Shown here piece by piece: positions 9,225-18,625 of a stretch of DNA of 64,000 nt (its first letter is position 1; the number at the start of each line of letters is the position of its first letter). The stretch comes from Salinicola socius. Lineage in GTDB: Bacteria; Pseudomonadota; Gammaproteobacteria; Pseudomonadales; Halomonadaceae. The position numbers and the translations under genes are program-made. The DNA is taken from the NCBI RefSeq assembly GCF_001937195.1, contig NZ_MSDO01000022.1, positions 62,001 to 126,000 of the forward strand. Reading direction: 5' to 3'. Below the pieces are notes generated by a model. The model was given only the letters and a program-made list of their open reading frames with translations, searched no databases and was not told the origin of the DNA.

Positions 9225-10289
9225 GTGAACCCGAAAATCAGAGTACTTTGTGTCGACGATTCGGCCCTCATTCGTGACTTGATGACCAAGATCATCGATT
9301 CCCAGCCAGACATGACCGTGGTCGCCACGGCGCCGGACCCGCTCGTCGCTCGCGATCTGATCAAGAAGCACAACCCTGACGTGTTGACGCTCGATGTCGA
9401 GATGCCCCGCATGGACGGGCTGGATTTTCTCGAACGCTTGATGCGGCTGCGTCCGATGCCGGTCCTGATGGTCTCATCCCTGACCCGGCGCGGCTCCGAG
9501 ATTACGCTGCGCGCGCTGGAGTTGGGCGCTGTCGACTTCGTGGCCAAGCCGGAAGTCGGGATCCGCGAAGGGATGATGGAATACGCCGGCATGATTGCCG
9601 ACAAGGTTCGCGCTGCGGCGCAGGCGCGGCCTCGCCGTCAGGGTCTGATGGCCGAGCCGGCAGCGCCGCGTGAGGCGCTGAAGGCGCCGATGCTGTCGAG
9701 CGAAAAGATCATCATCATTGGCGCCTCGACAGGGGGAACCGAAGCGATTCGTCAGGTCATCGAACCGTTGCCGGCCAACAGTCCTGCGGTACTGATCACC
9801 CAGCACATGCCGGGAGGCTTCACGCGCTCGTTCGCCGAGCGGCTCGATCGTCTTTGCCGGGTCACCGTCAAGGAGGCGGAAGCGGGGGAGCGGGTGCTGC
9901 CGGGGCATGTCTATATCGCGCCGGGAGACTGGCACATGCGCCTGACGCGCTCGGGAGCGAACTACGTGATCGCGCTGGATGATGGACCGCCCGTCAATCG
10001 CCACCGACCTTCGGTCGATGTGCTGTTCGATTCGGCTGCCAGCTGTGCCGGCCGTAACGCGCTGGGTGTGATTCTTACCGGGATGGGACGTGATGGCGCC
10101 ACCGGGCTTCTGAAGATGCGCCAGGCGGGCGCTCATACGGTGGCCCAGGACGAGGCAAGCTGTGTCGTATTCGGCATGCCCAAGGAGGCGATCGCGTTGG
10201 GTGGGGCGACAGATGTCATCGCCCTGAACGACATTGCCGGCCACCTGGTTCAGCAGATGCACCTGTCAGGGCGCGCCCAACGCGTCTAG
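9225..10289 (+). CDS. cheB: Chemotaxis protein-glutamate methylesterase CheB
   Basis: The 354-residue protein has an N-terminal receiver (D11/D12, phospho-acceptor D57 in [12 protein letters not shown]) and a C-terminal methylesterase/deamidase domain with the catalytic Ser in GASTGGTEA, His in [11 protein letters not shown] and Asp in [10 protein letters not shown]. Phosphorylated by CheA, it removes receptor methyl groups and opposes CheR. The start is GTG 9225, with TAGGAG, which includes the cheR stop, six bases upstream. cheB is the last gene of the aer-cheR-cheB unit; cheY has its own promoter. Confidence 0.96.
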   Translation: MNPKIRVLCVDDSALIRDLMTKIIDSQPDMTVVATAPDPLVARDLIKKHNPDVLTLDVEMPRMDGLDFLERLMRLRPMPVLMVSSLTRRGSEITLRALELGAVDFVAKPEVGIREGMMEYAGMIADKVRAAAQARPRRQGLMAEPAAPREALKAPMLSSEKIIIIGASTGGTEAIRQVIEPLPANSPAVLITQHMPGGFTRSFAERLDRLCRVTVKEAEAGERVLPGHVYIAPGDWHMRLTRSGANYVIALDDGPPVNRHRPSVDVLFDSAASCAGRNALGVILTGMGRDGATGLLKMRQAGAHTVAQDEASCVVFGMPKEAIALGGATDVIALNDIAGHLVQQMHLSGRAQRV

Positions 10290-10312
10290 GTCGCGGGGAT
10301 CATCAGTACCTA

Positions 10313-10339
10313 TAAAGCGAGCGAGCTGGCTGCCGATAA
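10313..10339 (+). promoter_or_regulatory. Sigma-28 promoter for cheY-cheZ
   Basis: TAAAGCGA (10313-10320), an 11-nt spacer and a perfect GCCGATAA (10332-10339) lie 39 nt before the cheY ATG. This is the best FliA match in the window. Confidence 0.9.
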
Positions 10340-10378
10340 TCTCAGCATGCTTGCCCAACGATTCGAAGAGGAAAGACG

Positions 10379-10768
10379 ATGGCTGACAAGAACATGAGCA
10401 TTCTGGTAGTGGACGATTTTCCGACCATGCGTCGGATCGTCCGCAGTCTGCTCAAGGAACTCGGATTCGAGAACGTGGAAGAGGCCGAGGACGGTCAGGA
10501 GGCCTTGACCAAACTGCGCGCCGGAGGCTTCGAATTCGTGGTGTCCGATTGGAACATGCCCAATCTCGATGGCCTGGAGATGCTCAAGGAAATCCGCCAG
10601 GATCCCAAGCTTTCGTCGCTCCCGGTGTTGATGGTGACGGCAGAGGCCAAGAAGGAAAATATCATCGCGGCGGCCCAGGCTGGCGCCAACGGCTATGTGG
10701 TCAAGCCGTTCACCGCAGCGACACTCGAAGAGAAGCTCAACAAGATTTTCGAGAAACTGGGCAAGTGA
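10379..10768 (+). CDS. cheY: Chemotaxis response regulator CheY
   Basis: A 129-residue stand-alone receiver domain. The acidic pair D12/D13, phospho-acceptor D57 ([10 protein letters not shown]), the conserved Thr in VTAEA and Lys in VKPF are all present. Phospho-CheY binds FliM/FliN and switches flagellar rotation. GAGGAAAG precedes the ATG. cheZ follows 19 bp downstream. Confidence 0.97.
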   Translation: MADKNMSILVVDDFPTMRRIVRSLLKELGFENVEEAEDGQEALTKLRAGGFEFVVSDWNMPNLDGLEMLKEIRQDPKLSSLPVLMVTAEAKKENIIAAAQAGANGYVVKPFTAATLEEKLNKIFEKLGK

Positions 10769-10787
10769 CACCTATGGAGGGTAGATC

Positions 10788-11456
10788 ATGAGTGGTGCCA
10801 ACCCTCAAGGCAGCGTGATGGAAAGCGTGGCTCCGGACGATCTGATTCGCCGCATTGGCCACCTGACCCGCATGTTGCGCGAGAACATGCGTGAACTGGG
10901 GCTGGACAAGGAGGTGGAGAAAGCGGCACAGGCCATTCCCGACGCCCGCGATCGACTCAGCTACGTTGCGTCGATGACCGAGCAGGCGGCGGAACGTGCG
11001 CTCAACGCGATCGATCACGCCCAGCCGCTGCAGAATGCACTCGAGAGCGAAGCGAACGATCTCGACAAGCGCTGGGACGCGTGGTTTGCCGAGCCCATGG
11101 CGCTGGACGAAGCCAAGACGCTGGTCAAGGATACTCGCTCCTATCTGCAGGCCGTGCCGGAGCGCACCGGCGCCACCAACGCTCAGCTGCTCGAGATCAT
11201 GATGGCGCAGGATTTTCAGGATCTGACGGGGCAGGTCATCAAGAAGATGATGGACGTGATCCACGAGATCGAGCAGCAGCTGGTTCAGGTGTTGATCGAT
11301 AACGCCCCGGAAGGAACCGAGCGGAGAGAGCACGCCAACCTCGCGGCTGCCCAATCCAGCTCGCTGCTCAATGGTCCGCAGATCAATCCGAAAGCTGTCG
11401 ATGTCGTCAGCAATCAGGATCAGGTCGACGACCTGCTGGACAGTCTAGGGTTCTGA
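10788..11456 (+). CDS. cheZ: CheY phosphatase CheZ
   Basis: A 222-residue helical protein that dephosphorylates CheY. The active-site helix includes [20 protein letters not shown] with the conserved D-x-x-x-Q arrangement (DLTGQ). The C-terminus DDLLDSLGF is the CheY-binding tail typical of CheZ. TGGAGGG precedes the ATG. It is co-transcribed with cheY and followed by a hairpin at 11504. Confidence 0.95.
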   Translation: MSGANPQGSVMESVAPDDLIRRIGHLTRMLRENMRELGLDKEVEKAAQAIPDARDRLSYVASMTEQAAERALNAIDHAQPLQNALESEANDLDKRWDAWFAEPMALDEAKTLVKDTRSYLQAVPERTGATNAQLLEIMMAQDFQDLTGQVIKKMMDVIHEIEQQLVQVLIDNAPEGTERREHANLAAAQSSSLLNGPQINPKAVDVVSNQDQVDDLLDSLGF

Positions 11457-11503
11457 TTCGCACGAAGACGCCCCCCGCGACGCTTCCCTCTGTGTCGCCC
11501 CCC

Positions 11504-11540
11504 GAAATAGCAGGGTGTTCATCCTGCTATTTCTCCCTTT
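11504..11540 (+). terminator. Long hairpin after cheZ
   Basis: GAAATAGCAGG (11504-11514) and CCTGCTATTTC (11523-11533) form a perfect 11-bp stem with an 8-nt loop, followed by the pyrimidine stretch TCCCTTT. It is a probable terminator between cheYZ and flhB. Confidence 0.75.
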
Positions 11541-11606
11541 GATATTGCCCCTCTCCCAGCAGAATAGCGCTCAAGATTTCATCCCCGACCGTGGCGGAGT
11601 GCGCGC

Positions 11607-12770
11607 TTGGCCGAGCAGAACGACAGCGACCAGGAAAAGACAGAACCGGCGACGCCCAGGCGAATCGAGAAAGCGCGCGAGGAGGGGCAGGTCGCGCGGT
11701 CGCGCGAGCTCGCCACCTTTCTGCTGCTGGTCAGCGGCGTGCTGGGTCTGTGGGTCATGGGCAACAACCTCTATGACGAGTTGAGTATCGTCATGGAGCA
11801 GGCTTTTCTCTTCGATCATGGGCTGGCGTTCGACAGCGCCCGCATGCTGAGTCACGTCTGGCTGATGGGGCAACACACGCTGATCGCGCTGCTGCCGCTG
11901 TTCCTGCTGTTCACGGTCGCGGCGATTCTGGGGCCGACGATGCTGGGTGGCTGGCTGTTGTCCGCGAAATCACTGCAACCTCAGTTGAGCAAGCTGAACC
12001 CGCTCAAGGGTTTGAAACGCATGTTCTCGACCCAGGCGTTGGCGGAATTGGCCAAGGCCATTGCCAAGTCAGTGCTGGTGGGCGGCGTTGGTGTCACGTA
12101 CCTATGGTCGCAACGCGACACGCTGCTCGAGCTGATGGAAATGCCGATTCAACAGGCGCTGGCTACGGCCATGCGGCTGGCGGCCATCGGCTGTGCGCTG
12201 ATCGTGACATCGCTGTTGCTGGTCATACTGATCGACGTTCCCTATCAGATATGGAGCCATAACAAGAAGCTGCGGATGAGCCGCGAAGACATTCGTCAGG
12301 AACACAAGGAGAGCGAGGGCGACCCGCACGTCAAGGGCCGCATTCGTCAGCAGCAACAGGCGATGGCCAGACGGCGGATGATGAGCAAGGTGCCGACCGC
12401 CGACGTGATCGTGACCAACCCGACTCATTATGCGGTTGCGCTGAGCTACCAGCAGAACTCGATGTCCGCCCCTCTGGTCGTGGCCAAGGGGGCGGATCAC
12501 GTGGCGGCCAAGATCCGCGAGCTCGGCGACGAGAACCGCGTGCCGCGGCTAGAGGCCCCGCCGCTGGCGCGCGCGCTCTATCACCACGTCGATCTAGAAC
12601 AGGAAATACCCGGCGATCTCTATACCGCGGTTGCCGAAGTTCTGGCTTGGGCATTTCGCCTCAAGCAGGTCGAGACCGAAGGCGGTGACGTGCCGCAGCC
12701 CCCGCGCGACCTGCCCGTGCCGCCAGCCCTCGACGAGCCGGCATCGGATTCATCCAAGGAGAGTGAATGA
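11607..12770 (+). CDS. flhB: Flagellar export gate/switch protein FlhB
   Basis: A 387-residue inner-membrane component of the flagellar type III export apparatus. It sets the substrate switch from hook to filament proteins. The start is TTG 11607 (GGAG about eight bases upstream), giving an N-terminus with KTEPATPRRIEKAREEGQ that aligns with E. coli FlhB. Four membrane helices are followed by the cytosolic domain with the autocleavage motif NPTH in VIVTNPTHYAVAL (about residue 270). The stop overlaps the flhA start (ATGA). Confidence 0.96.
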   Translation: MAEQNDSDQEKTEPATPRRIEKAREEGQVARSRELATFLLLVSGVLGLWVMGNNLYDELSIVMEQAFLFDHGLAFDSARMLSHVWLMGQHTLIALLPLFLLFTVAAILGPTMLGGWLLSAKSLQPQLSKLNPLKGLKRMFSTQALAELAKAIAKSVLVGGVGVTYLWSQRDTLLELMEMPIQQALATAMRLAAIGCALIVTSLLLVILIDVPYQIWSHNKKLRMSREDIRQEHKESEGDPHVKGRIRQQQQAMARRRMMSKVPTADVIVTNPTHYAVALSYQQNSMSAPLVVAKGADHVAAKIRELGDENRVPRLEAPPLARALYHHVDLEQEIPGDLYTAVAEVLAWAFRLKQVETEGGDVPQPPRDLPVPPALDEPASDSSKESE

Positions 12771-14851
12771 ACGCGCTCAGCCAGTGGTTCGGTCATCGCA
12801 AATGGCCGGCAAACAACCAGTTCAAGATCCTCGCTGGCCCTGTTCTGATCATCATGATCCTGAGCATGATGATCTTGCCGTTACCGCCATTCGCCCTCGA
12901 TCTCTTTTTCACTTTCAATATCGCGCTGTCGATCATGGTCCTGCTGGTCAGCATGTTCACGGAAAAGCCGCTGGATTTCGCGGCCTTTCCGGCAGTGCTG
13001 CTGTTCTCGACCCTGCTACGCCTGTCGTTGAACGTGGCCTCGACCCGAGTGGTGCTGATGGACGGCCACGAGGGGGGCGATGCCGCGGGCAAGGTGATCG
13101 AGGCGTTCGGCGAGTTTCTGATCGGCGGCAACTTCGCCGTCGGTCTGGTGGTGTTCCTGATTCTGGTCGTCATCAACTTCATGGTCATCACCAAAGGTGC
13201 CGGGCGAATTGCCGAGGTGGGGGCGCGGTTCACCCTGGACTCCATGCCGGGCAAACAGATGGCGATCGACGCCGATCTCAATGCCGGTCTGATCGGCGAA
13301 GAAGAGGCCCGCCGGCGCCGTACCGAGATCAATCAGGAGTCGGAGTTCTTCGGCTCCATGGATGGTGCCAGCAAGTTCGTCCGCGGCGACGCCATGGCGG
13401 GTCTGTTGATCATGGTGATCAACCTGATCGGCGGATTGATGATCGGTGTGGCCCAGCACGGTCTGCCGTTTGGCGAGGCCGTGAAGACCTATACCTTGCT
13501 GACGGTAGGTGACGGCCTGGTCGCCCAGATTCCGGCGCTGGTGATCTCGACGGCGGCGGGTGTCACGGTGTCTCGCGTCAATACCGATCAGGATGTCGGG
13601 CAGCAGCTGTTGAGTCAGCTGTTCAACAATCCGCGCGTGATGTATCTCGCGGCCGGTGTGATGGGTCTGCTTGGCATGATCCCCGGTATGCCGAACGTCG
13701 TCTTTCTGCTGTTTGCCATCCTGCTTGCGGCGCTGGGCTGGTGGATCTCCCGCCGGGTGCAGGACGAAGCGGTGCGGGCAGTGGAGGACAAGGCGCCGTC
13801 GGCGGTGCAGGAAACGCCGGAGGCGAGCTGGGATGACGTGCAACTGGTCGATACTCTCGGGCTGGAAGTGGGGCATCGTCTGATCCCGCTGGTCGACCAA
13901 CGCCAGAAGGGCGAGCTTCTGGGGCGAATCAAGAGCGTGCGCAAGAAGTTCGCCCAGGATGTCGGATTCCTGCCCTCGGTGGTGCACATCCGCGACAATC
14001 TCGAGCTGAGCCCCAACGTTTACGTGATCACCCTGAAGGGCGTGGAAGTCGGTCGTGCCGAGGCGTTTCCGGGGAAATGGCTGGCCATCGATCCCGGCCA
14101 GGTGTCCGGCGCGATCGACGGCACTCGGACCCAGGATCCGGCGTTCGGTCTGACCGCCTACTGGATCGAAACGACCCAGCGCGAGCGGGCGCAGATCTAC
14201 GGTTATACCGTGGTGGATGCCAGTACCGTGATCGCCACCCACCTCAATCACCTGCTGCATGAAAACGCCGGCGACATGCTGGGACGCGCCGAGGTCCAGC
14301 AGCTTCTGGACAAGGTCGCCGAGCATCAGAAGTCGCTGGTAGAGGACGTGGTGCCCAAGCTGCTGCCGCTGACCTCGCTGCAACGCATTCTCCAGAATCT
14401 GCTCATCGAAGACGTGCCGATCCGCGATATGCACACGATTCTCGATGTCCTGGCGGAGTACGCGCCCCAGCAGTCGGATGCCAACGAGCTGACCGCGCTG
14501 GTACGCGTCGCGCTGGGCCGGGCGATTACCCAACAGTGGTTCCCGGGCCGCGAATCGCTGCACGTGATGGGGCTCGAACCCCGGCTGGAACAGGTTCTCG
14601 CGCAAGCGCTCAACAACGGCGGGGCACTCGAGCCTGGGCTGGCGGACACGCTGATGCAACAGACCGCTGCTGCGGTGGAACGCCAACAGAGTCGTGACGA
14701 GCCGACCGTGCTGGTCGTCCAGCATGGTCTGCGGGCTCTGTTGTCGCGTTTCCTGCGCCGTCAGATCAAGTCGCTGGTGGTGCTCTCCCAGGCGGAAATC
14801 CCGGACGATCGCAATCTGCGCGTCACCACCACCATCGGCGCGCCGTCATGA
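12767..14851 (+). CDS. flhA: Flagellar export gate protein FlhA
   Basis: A 694-residue export-gate protein of the flagellar type III system. About eight membrane helices fill the first half. The FHIPEP region is seen around AAFPAVLLFSTLLRLSLNVASTR and GAGRIAEVGARFTLDSMPGKQMAIDADLNAG. The C-terminal cytosolic domain (from about residue 340) forms the nonameric ring that docks chaperone-substrate complexes. It overlaps flhB at the start and flhE at the stop (ATGA at both), so flhB-flhA-flhE is one coupled operon. Confidence 0.97.
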   Translation: MNALSQWFGHRKWPANNQFKILAGPVLIIMILSMMILPLPPFALDLFFTFNIALSIMVLLVSMFTEKPLDFAAFPAVLLFSTLLRLSLNVASTRVVLMDGHEGGDAAGKVIEAFGEFLIGGNFAVGLVVFLILVVINFMVITKGAGRIAEVGARFTLDSMPGKQMAIDADLNAGLIGEEEARRRRTEINQESEFFGSMDGASKFVRGDAMAGLLIMVINLIGGLMIGVAQHGLPFGEAVKTYTLLTVGDGLVAQIPALVISTAAGVTVSRVNTDQDVGQQLLSQLFNNPRVMYLAAGVMGLLGMIPGMPNVVFLLFAILLAALGWWISRRVQDEAVRAVEDKAPSAVQETPEASWDDVQLVDTLGLEVGHRLIPLVDQRQKGELLGRIKSVRKKFAQDVGFLPSVVHIRDNLELSPNVYVITLKGVEVGRAEAFPGKWLAIDPGQVSGAIDGTRTQDPAFGLTAYWIETTQRERAQIYGYTVVDASTVIATHLNHLLHENAGDMLGRAEVQQLLDKVAEHQKSLVEDVVPKLLPLTSLQRILQNLLIEDVPIRDMHTILDVLAEYAPQQSDANELTALVRVALGRAITQQWFPGRESLHVMGLEPRLEQVLAQALNNGGALEPGLADTLMQQTAAAVERQQSRDEPTVLVVQHGLRALLSRFLRRQIKSLVVLSQAEIPDDRNLRVTTTIGAPS

Positions 14852-15354
14852 GTGCCGGCGCTGCCGCCGTGAGTGCCGGGAGCCGAACGCGATCTACACG
14901 TCGAACCCCGGGACCTCCGTCCCCGAGATCCCAAGCGTGTTCGGCGCTCTTCGGCTGGAGCTTGCTATCTGCTGTTGTTGTCATGGGCATGGCGACACCA
15001 GCCTGGGCTGCCGACGGAACCTGGGTTGGCCAGCTGCCACGTCAGACGATCGTGGTGGCCGACCATGCCCTGGAGAGCGCGCCAGTCGAGCTACCGGCGT
15101 CCATGGCTGATGCCGTCATCGAACGTGTTCGTTGGACCTTTCGGCTCGATGCCCCGGCGCTGACGCTGAAAACCTGGCTCTGTCACGGCCAGTTCTGTCT
15201 GCCGCTAGCCCGGAATCGGGGGGAAACCCAGCGCTTTGCCGATCGATCTGCCTCTTTGCCGTTCCGGCTGCGATTCCAGTGGCAGCCGGGCGAGCAGTCG
15301 GACGGGAGGCGCGTGATTTTCGGTGGTCAGCTGATCGTCGACTACCGTCATTAA
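14848..15354 (+). CDS. flhE: Flagellar protein FlhE
   Basis: A 168-residue exported protein. A basic, Pro/Ser-rich N-terminus precedes a hydrophobic stretch ending in AWA (about 45-57), a signal peptide with an unusually long n-region. The mature part matches FlhE: GTWVGQLPRQTI, then VRWTFRLDAPALTLKTWLC..CLPL, and the end VIFGGQLIVDYR. FlhE is periplasmic and in Salmonella/E. coli acts as a plug or chaperone that limits leakage through the flagellar export gate. The gene overlaps the flhA stop by four bases, as in enteric bacteria. An internal ATG (about codon 47, MGMATPAWA) is too close to the cleavage site to be a better start. Confidence 0.85.
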   Translation: MSAGAAAVSAGSRTRSTRRTPGPPSPRSQACSALFGWSLLSAVVVMGMATPAWAADGTWVGQLPRQTIVVADHALESAPVELPASMADAVIERVRWTFRLDAPALTLKTWLCHGQFCLPLARNRGETQRFADRSASLPFRLRFQWQPGEQSDGRRVIFGGQLIVDYRH

Positions 15355-15484
15355 GGCTGATAAACAGCCGAATTAGCCGCTGGAAAACCAGTAGTTTGTC
15401 GTCTTGGGTCGATGTCCGGGCGGCATAATGGAAAGATGAGTCATGCATCCCATGACCGTAAGCTGTTTCGCACGAGGCCATTCG

Positions 15485-16183
15485 ATGTATACCGCACAAG
15501 GCAAAATCGATCAGAGGGCATTGATTGAGCAGTACATGCCAATGGTGAGGCGCCATGCGCTCTCTCTTCAGGTGCGCCTACCCGCCAGCGTGGAACTCGA
15601 TGATCTCGTGCAGGCCGGCATGCTGGGGTTGCTGGACGCCATGGGGCGTTATGACAACTCGCACGGCGCCAGCTTTTCGACCTACGCCAACCAGCGAATT
15701 CGTGGCGCGATGATCGACGAACTGCGTAGTCGCGACTGGATGCCGCGCAGCGTGCGGCGCAATGCGCGGGCACTGGATCAGGCCGTGCGACGGCTGGAAC
15801 AGCAGCTGGGCCGGGCGCCGGACGAGCGCGAAATTGCCCAGGAAATGGGGGTTTCCCGGGAGGAGTACCATCAGCTCCTGGCAGATGCCAACAACGGCTT
15901 TCTGCTGGCGTACGACGAGAGCGATAGCGAAAACGGTGTCGCCGCCGTCTCCGAAGGCGGCCCGCCGTCGCCGTTGGAAGCGCTGCTCGATGCAGACAAT
16001 CGATCCAACGTGATGGCCGCGATCGATGCCTTGCCGGAACGCGAGAAGCTGCTTCTGGGACTCTACTATCAGGAAGAGCTCAACTTGAAAGAGATCGGTG
16101 CCGTACTGGGCGTCAGCGAATCCCGCGTCTGCCAGTTGCACAGCCAGGCCGTGTCGCGCCTGAGAAGCCGTCTGAATCCCTGA
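15485..16183 (+). CDS. fliA: Flagellar sigma factor FliA (sigma-28)
   Basis: A 232-residue sigma-70 family factor with regions 2 (LDDLVQAGMLGLLDAM, FSTYANQRIRGAMIDELR), 3 (RRNARALDQAVRRLEQQLGR) and 4 (LPEREKLLLGLYYQEELNLKEIGAVLGVSESRVCQLHSQA). It directs late flagellar transcription; at least five strong and two weaker matching promoters occur in this window. The ATG at 15485 has an upstream CACGAGG; an ATG at 15443 is in frame but would add 14 residues not seen in the family. It lies about 130 bp after flhE and has no FlgM or FleN next to it in this window. Confidence 0.95.
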   Translation: MYTAQGKIDQRALIEQYMPMVRRHALSLQVRLPASVELDDLVQAGMLGLLDAMGRYDNSHGASFSTYANQRIRGAMIDELRSRDWMPRSVRRNARALDQAVRRLEQQLGRAPDEREIAQEMGVSREEYHQLLADANNGFLLAYDESDSENGVAAVSEGGPPSPLEALLDADNRSNVMAAIDALPEREKLLLGLYYQEELNLKEIGAVLGVSESRVCQLHSQAVSRLRSRLNP

Positions 16184-16195
16184 TGGCGGTCAATT

Positions 16196-16225
16196 CCGTG
16201 ACCGCGTCCGGCGGCGCGGTCACGG
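16196..16225 (+). terminator. GC-rich hairpin after fliA
   Basis: CCGTGACCGCG (16196-16206) pairs perfectly with CGCGGTCACGG (16215-16225) across 8 nt. There is no T-tract, so termination here may be inefficient. Confidence 0.5.
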
Positions 16226-16264
16226 AGCCGTAACGTCAATCGATAGACAACGAGCGATCCCGAG

Positions 16265-16320
16265 CGCCTGCCGAGCCGATCATGACGTCGATGTCACGAC
16301 CGGGTCGGCAGGCGTCTTGT
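16265..16320. terminator. Hairpin between convergent fliA and pqiC
   Basis: CGCCTGCCGA (16265-16274) pairs with TCGGCAGGCG (16305-16314), with a smaller TGAC/GTCA stem inside the 30-nt loop. TCTTGT follows. It is a plausible bidirectional terminator between the convergent transcription units. Confidence 0.5.
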
Positions 16321-16352
16321 CATGCGAGGCGCTCGATGATTCGTCAAACTGA

Positions 16353-16976
16353 TCAGTCGCTGGCCCGCGAGGGCGCCGACACATGGCGGATCTCGTCGGC
16401 GATCTCGCTCGCCACCTCTTCCCACACGCCTCCCAACGTTCGCACCAGCGCCGGATAGCCGTCGTCGCTCAGCGGCCGAGAGACATCGAAATGGCGCTGG
16501 GCCAGCAGCCGATTGCCGTCATGCAGCTGCCACTCGCCGGAGGCCACGGCCTGGCCGTCGTAGCGACCCTGGAACTGATCGACGCTGAGCGTCAGCCGCT
16601 GCGCGCCGGGCTCGCCGTGGGCGGCGTTCAAGACCATGACAGCGGGCAGGTCGGCCGCCAGGGACTGGCGCAGGCGACGCGTCAGCTGCTGCCCCAGCGC
16701 TTCGGCCCACAGGTTCTGATTGGCTGCGTTGAGCTCGATATCGCTGGTCTGCATCACGATTCCCTCCTGGTCGAGGTAGCTTGCCACCTCGACCGGGACG
16801 ACCGTCAGCTTGCGCGCTTGCGGGCCGGTCGTCGGCGGCTGACTGTCGGCTTCCGGCAGCGTATAGCGATTGGTCGGCGTCGATTGCGCGGCGCAGCCCG
16901 CCATTGCCACGGCGGCAAGGGTCAGCAGGGCAGTAGCGCCGATGCGGCGACACCGGGAGAGGGAAGACATCTTCAT
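16353..16976 (-). CDS. pqiC: PqiC-type outer-membrane lipoprotein
   Basis: A 207-residue lipoprotein of the PqiABC envelope transport system. The lipobox is VAMAGC (Cys at about residue 28). The body has the family's VEVASYLDQEGIVMQ and WAEALGQQLTRRLRQSLAADL segments, which are also seen in ABC-transport auxiliary lipoproteins such as YmbA. In E. coli PqiC sits in the outer membrane and docks the PqiB tube. The ATG overlaps the pqiB stop (ATGA). Confidence 0.9.
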   Translation of the reverse strand: MKMSSLSRCRRIGATALLTLAAVAMAGCAAQSTPTNRYTLPEADSQPPTTGPQARKLTVVPVEVASYLDQEGIVMQTSDIELNAANQNLWAEALGQQLTRRLRQSLAADLPAVMVLNAAHGEPGAQRLTLSVDQFQGRYDGQAVASGEWQLHDGNRLLAQRHFDVSRPLSDDGYPALVRTLGGVWEEVASEIADEIRHVSAPSRASD

Positions 16977-18625
16977 TGGGGAGCCCTCGGCACGGGATCG
17001 GTTTTGACTTCTTGGTCGAAAATCAGCGCGTTGGGCTTTTCGCTGAGCGTCTTGGCGACCGGCTGGAGATCACGCATCAGGACTTCCAGCTGCTTGAGCG
17101 TGTCGTTCAACTGACGATAGTTCGAAGAGCCGGAGGAGAAACCCTTCAGCGTGCTCTGAAGCTCCTGCAGCGTGTCGTTGAGACTGCCCGGCAACTGCTG
17201 TGTGGCGGGATCGGAAACGATACCGTTGACCGACTCGGCGATCTGACGCACCTGCTCGAGCGTCTGCTGCGAGGTTTGCATGGTGTCGTCCAGGCGGTCG
17301 AGAATCGGCTCGACCTGTAGATCGTTGAGCTTGTCGAGCAGATTGGACACCTTCTGCTCGATTTGCGCAAAGCCACCGGAAATCGTCGGGAATACCGGTT
17401 TGCCGTCGAACGTCATCGCCTTGTAGGGCGGTACGTCATCGCTGAAATTGAGATCGACGAACAGCGCGCCCGTCAGCAGGTTGCCCGCCTTGAGCGTGGC
17501 TCGCAGGCCATAGTCCTTGAACATTTTCTCGAAGCGATCCCGCACTTCCTGGTCGTCGATATCGGCGTTGACGTCCTCGTTGCTGTCCAATCGCTGCGGC
17601 TCGATCCGGATCAGCACCGGAATCGCGAACTGCGTCAACGAATCGGGCTGCGGTGCGGTGAAGTGCCAGGGAACGCTGACCACGGTTCCCACGCGCACGC
17701 CGCGATATTCGACCGGCGCTACGCGGCTGAGCCCGCGCACGGTATCGTCGACCAGCAGCGCATATTCGATGTACTGATCGTAGGTGCCCTCGCGTGCACT
17801 TTCTTCATTGTTGTAGAGCGTATAGGTCGCATCCTGCTTGGCCGCGTTGCCACGCGTGACATCCTCCGGCACCCCGAACGTCACGCCGCCGCTGATCAGC
17901 GTCTCGAAGGAGTCCAGGTTGACGTTGACGCCTTCCGAATCCAGCTGCACGTCGATGCCGGAGGAGCTCCAGAACCGGGTGGTGTCGGTGACCAGGCTAT
18001 CGTAGGGCGCCTGAATGAAGATGCGGTGGCGCATCTCGCGTTTTTCGGGATCGAAATCGGTGCTCTCGACCCGACCGACGGTGTAGCCCTGGTAGGTGAT
18101 TGGATCGCCCGCGCTGAGCGAATTGCCGACCTGGCTGACCAGGTTGACGCGCAGTCCCGGGGCATCGGGCGGGGCGACCGGCGGCTGTTCGAGCACATCG
18201 AAGCTATCCTGAGCCTCGTCGCTCTTGCCGGGGGCGAGCTGGATATAGGCTCCCGACAGCACCGTATTGAGGCCACTGATGCCTTCGCGACCAATCCGCG
18301 GCTTGACCACCCAGAAGCGCGTTTCGGCATTGAGCATCCGCTCTGCATCGTTGGACATGCGCGCCGTCACCACCGTATGCGACAGATCGTCCGACAGTCT
18401 CACGGCTTCTACATGGCCGACCTGAACATTGCGTGTCTTGATCAGCGTCTTGCCGGCCTCGATGCCTTCGGCGTTGTCCATGTTCAAGGTGATCAACGGC
18501 CCACGGCTGGAGATGTTGTCCCAGACCATCCAGGCCCCGATCAGGGCGGCCAGCAAGGGCACTATCCAGATCGGCGAGAGCCGCGATTGCGACACTCGTT
18601 TGGCGCGTTGCATCGAATCAGGCAT
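16973..18625 (-). CDS. pqiB: MCE-domain intermembrane transport protein PqiB
   Basis: A 550-residue protein with one N-terminal membrane anchor (LSPIWIVPLLAALIGAWMVW) and three successive MCE domains. Each begins with a segment such as GPLITLNMDNAEGIEAGKT, GLRVNLVSQVGNSLSAGDPITYQG or TVRGLSRVAPVEYRGVRVG. A helical C-terminal part (about 440-540) forms the tube seen in the E. coli protein. It probably moves lipids or other hydrophobic molecules between the membranes. The ATG 18625 (MPDSMQR) is preferred over the upstream start at 18703: it has AGGAAG eight bases upstream and overlaps the pqiA stop by 8 bp. Confidence 0.93.
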   Translation of the reverse strand: MPDSMQRAKRVSQSRLSPIWIVPLLAALIGAWMVWDNISSRGPLITLNMDNAEGIEAGKTLIKTRNVQVGHVEAVRLSDDLSHTVVTARMSNDAERMLNAETRFWVVKPRIGREGISGLNTVLSGAYIQLAPGKSDEAQDSFDVLEQPPVAPPDAPGLRVNLVSQVGNSLSAGDPITYQGYTVGRVESTDFDPEKREMRHRIFIQAPYDSLVTDTTRFWSSSGIDVQLDSEGVNVNLDSFETLISGGVTFGVPEDVTRGNAAKQDATYTLYNNEESAREGTYDQYIEYALLVDDTVRGLSRVAPVEYRGVRVGTVVSVPWHFTAPQPDSLTQFAIPVLIRIEPQRLDSNEDVNADIDDQEVRDRFEKMFKDYGLRATLKAGNLLTGALFVDLNFSDDVPPYKAMTFDGKPVFPTISGGFAQIEQKVSNLLDKLNDLQVEPILDRLDDTMQTSQQTLEQVRQIAESVNGIVSDPATQQLPGSLNDTLQELQSTLKGFSSGSSNYRQLNDTLKQLEVLMRDLQPVAKTLSEKPNALIFDQEVKTDPVPRAPQ

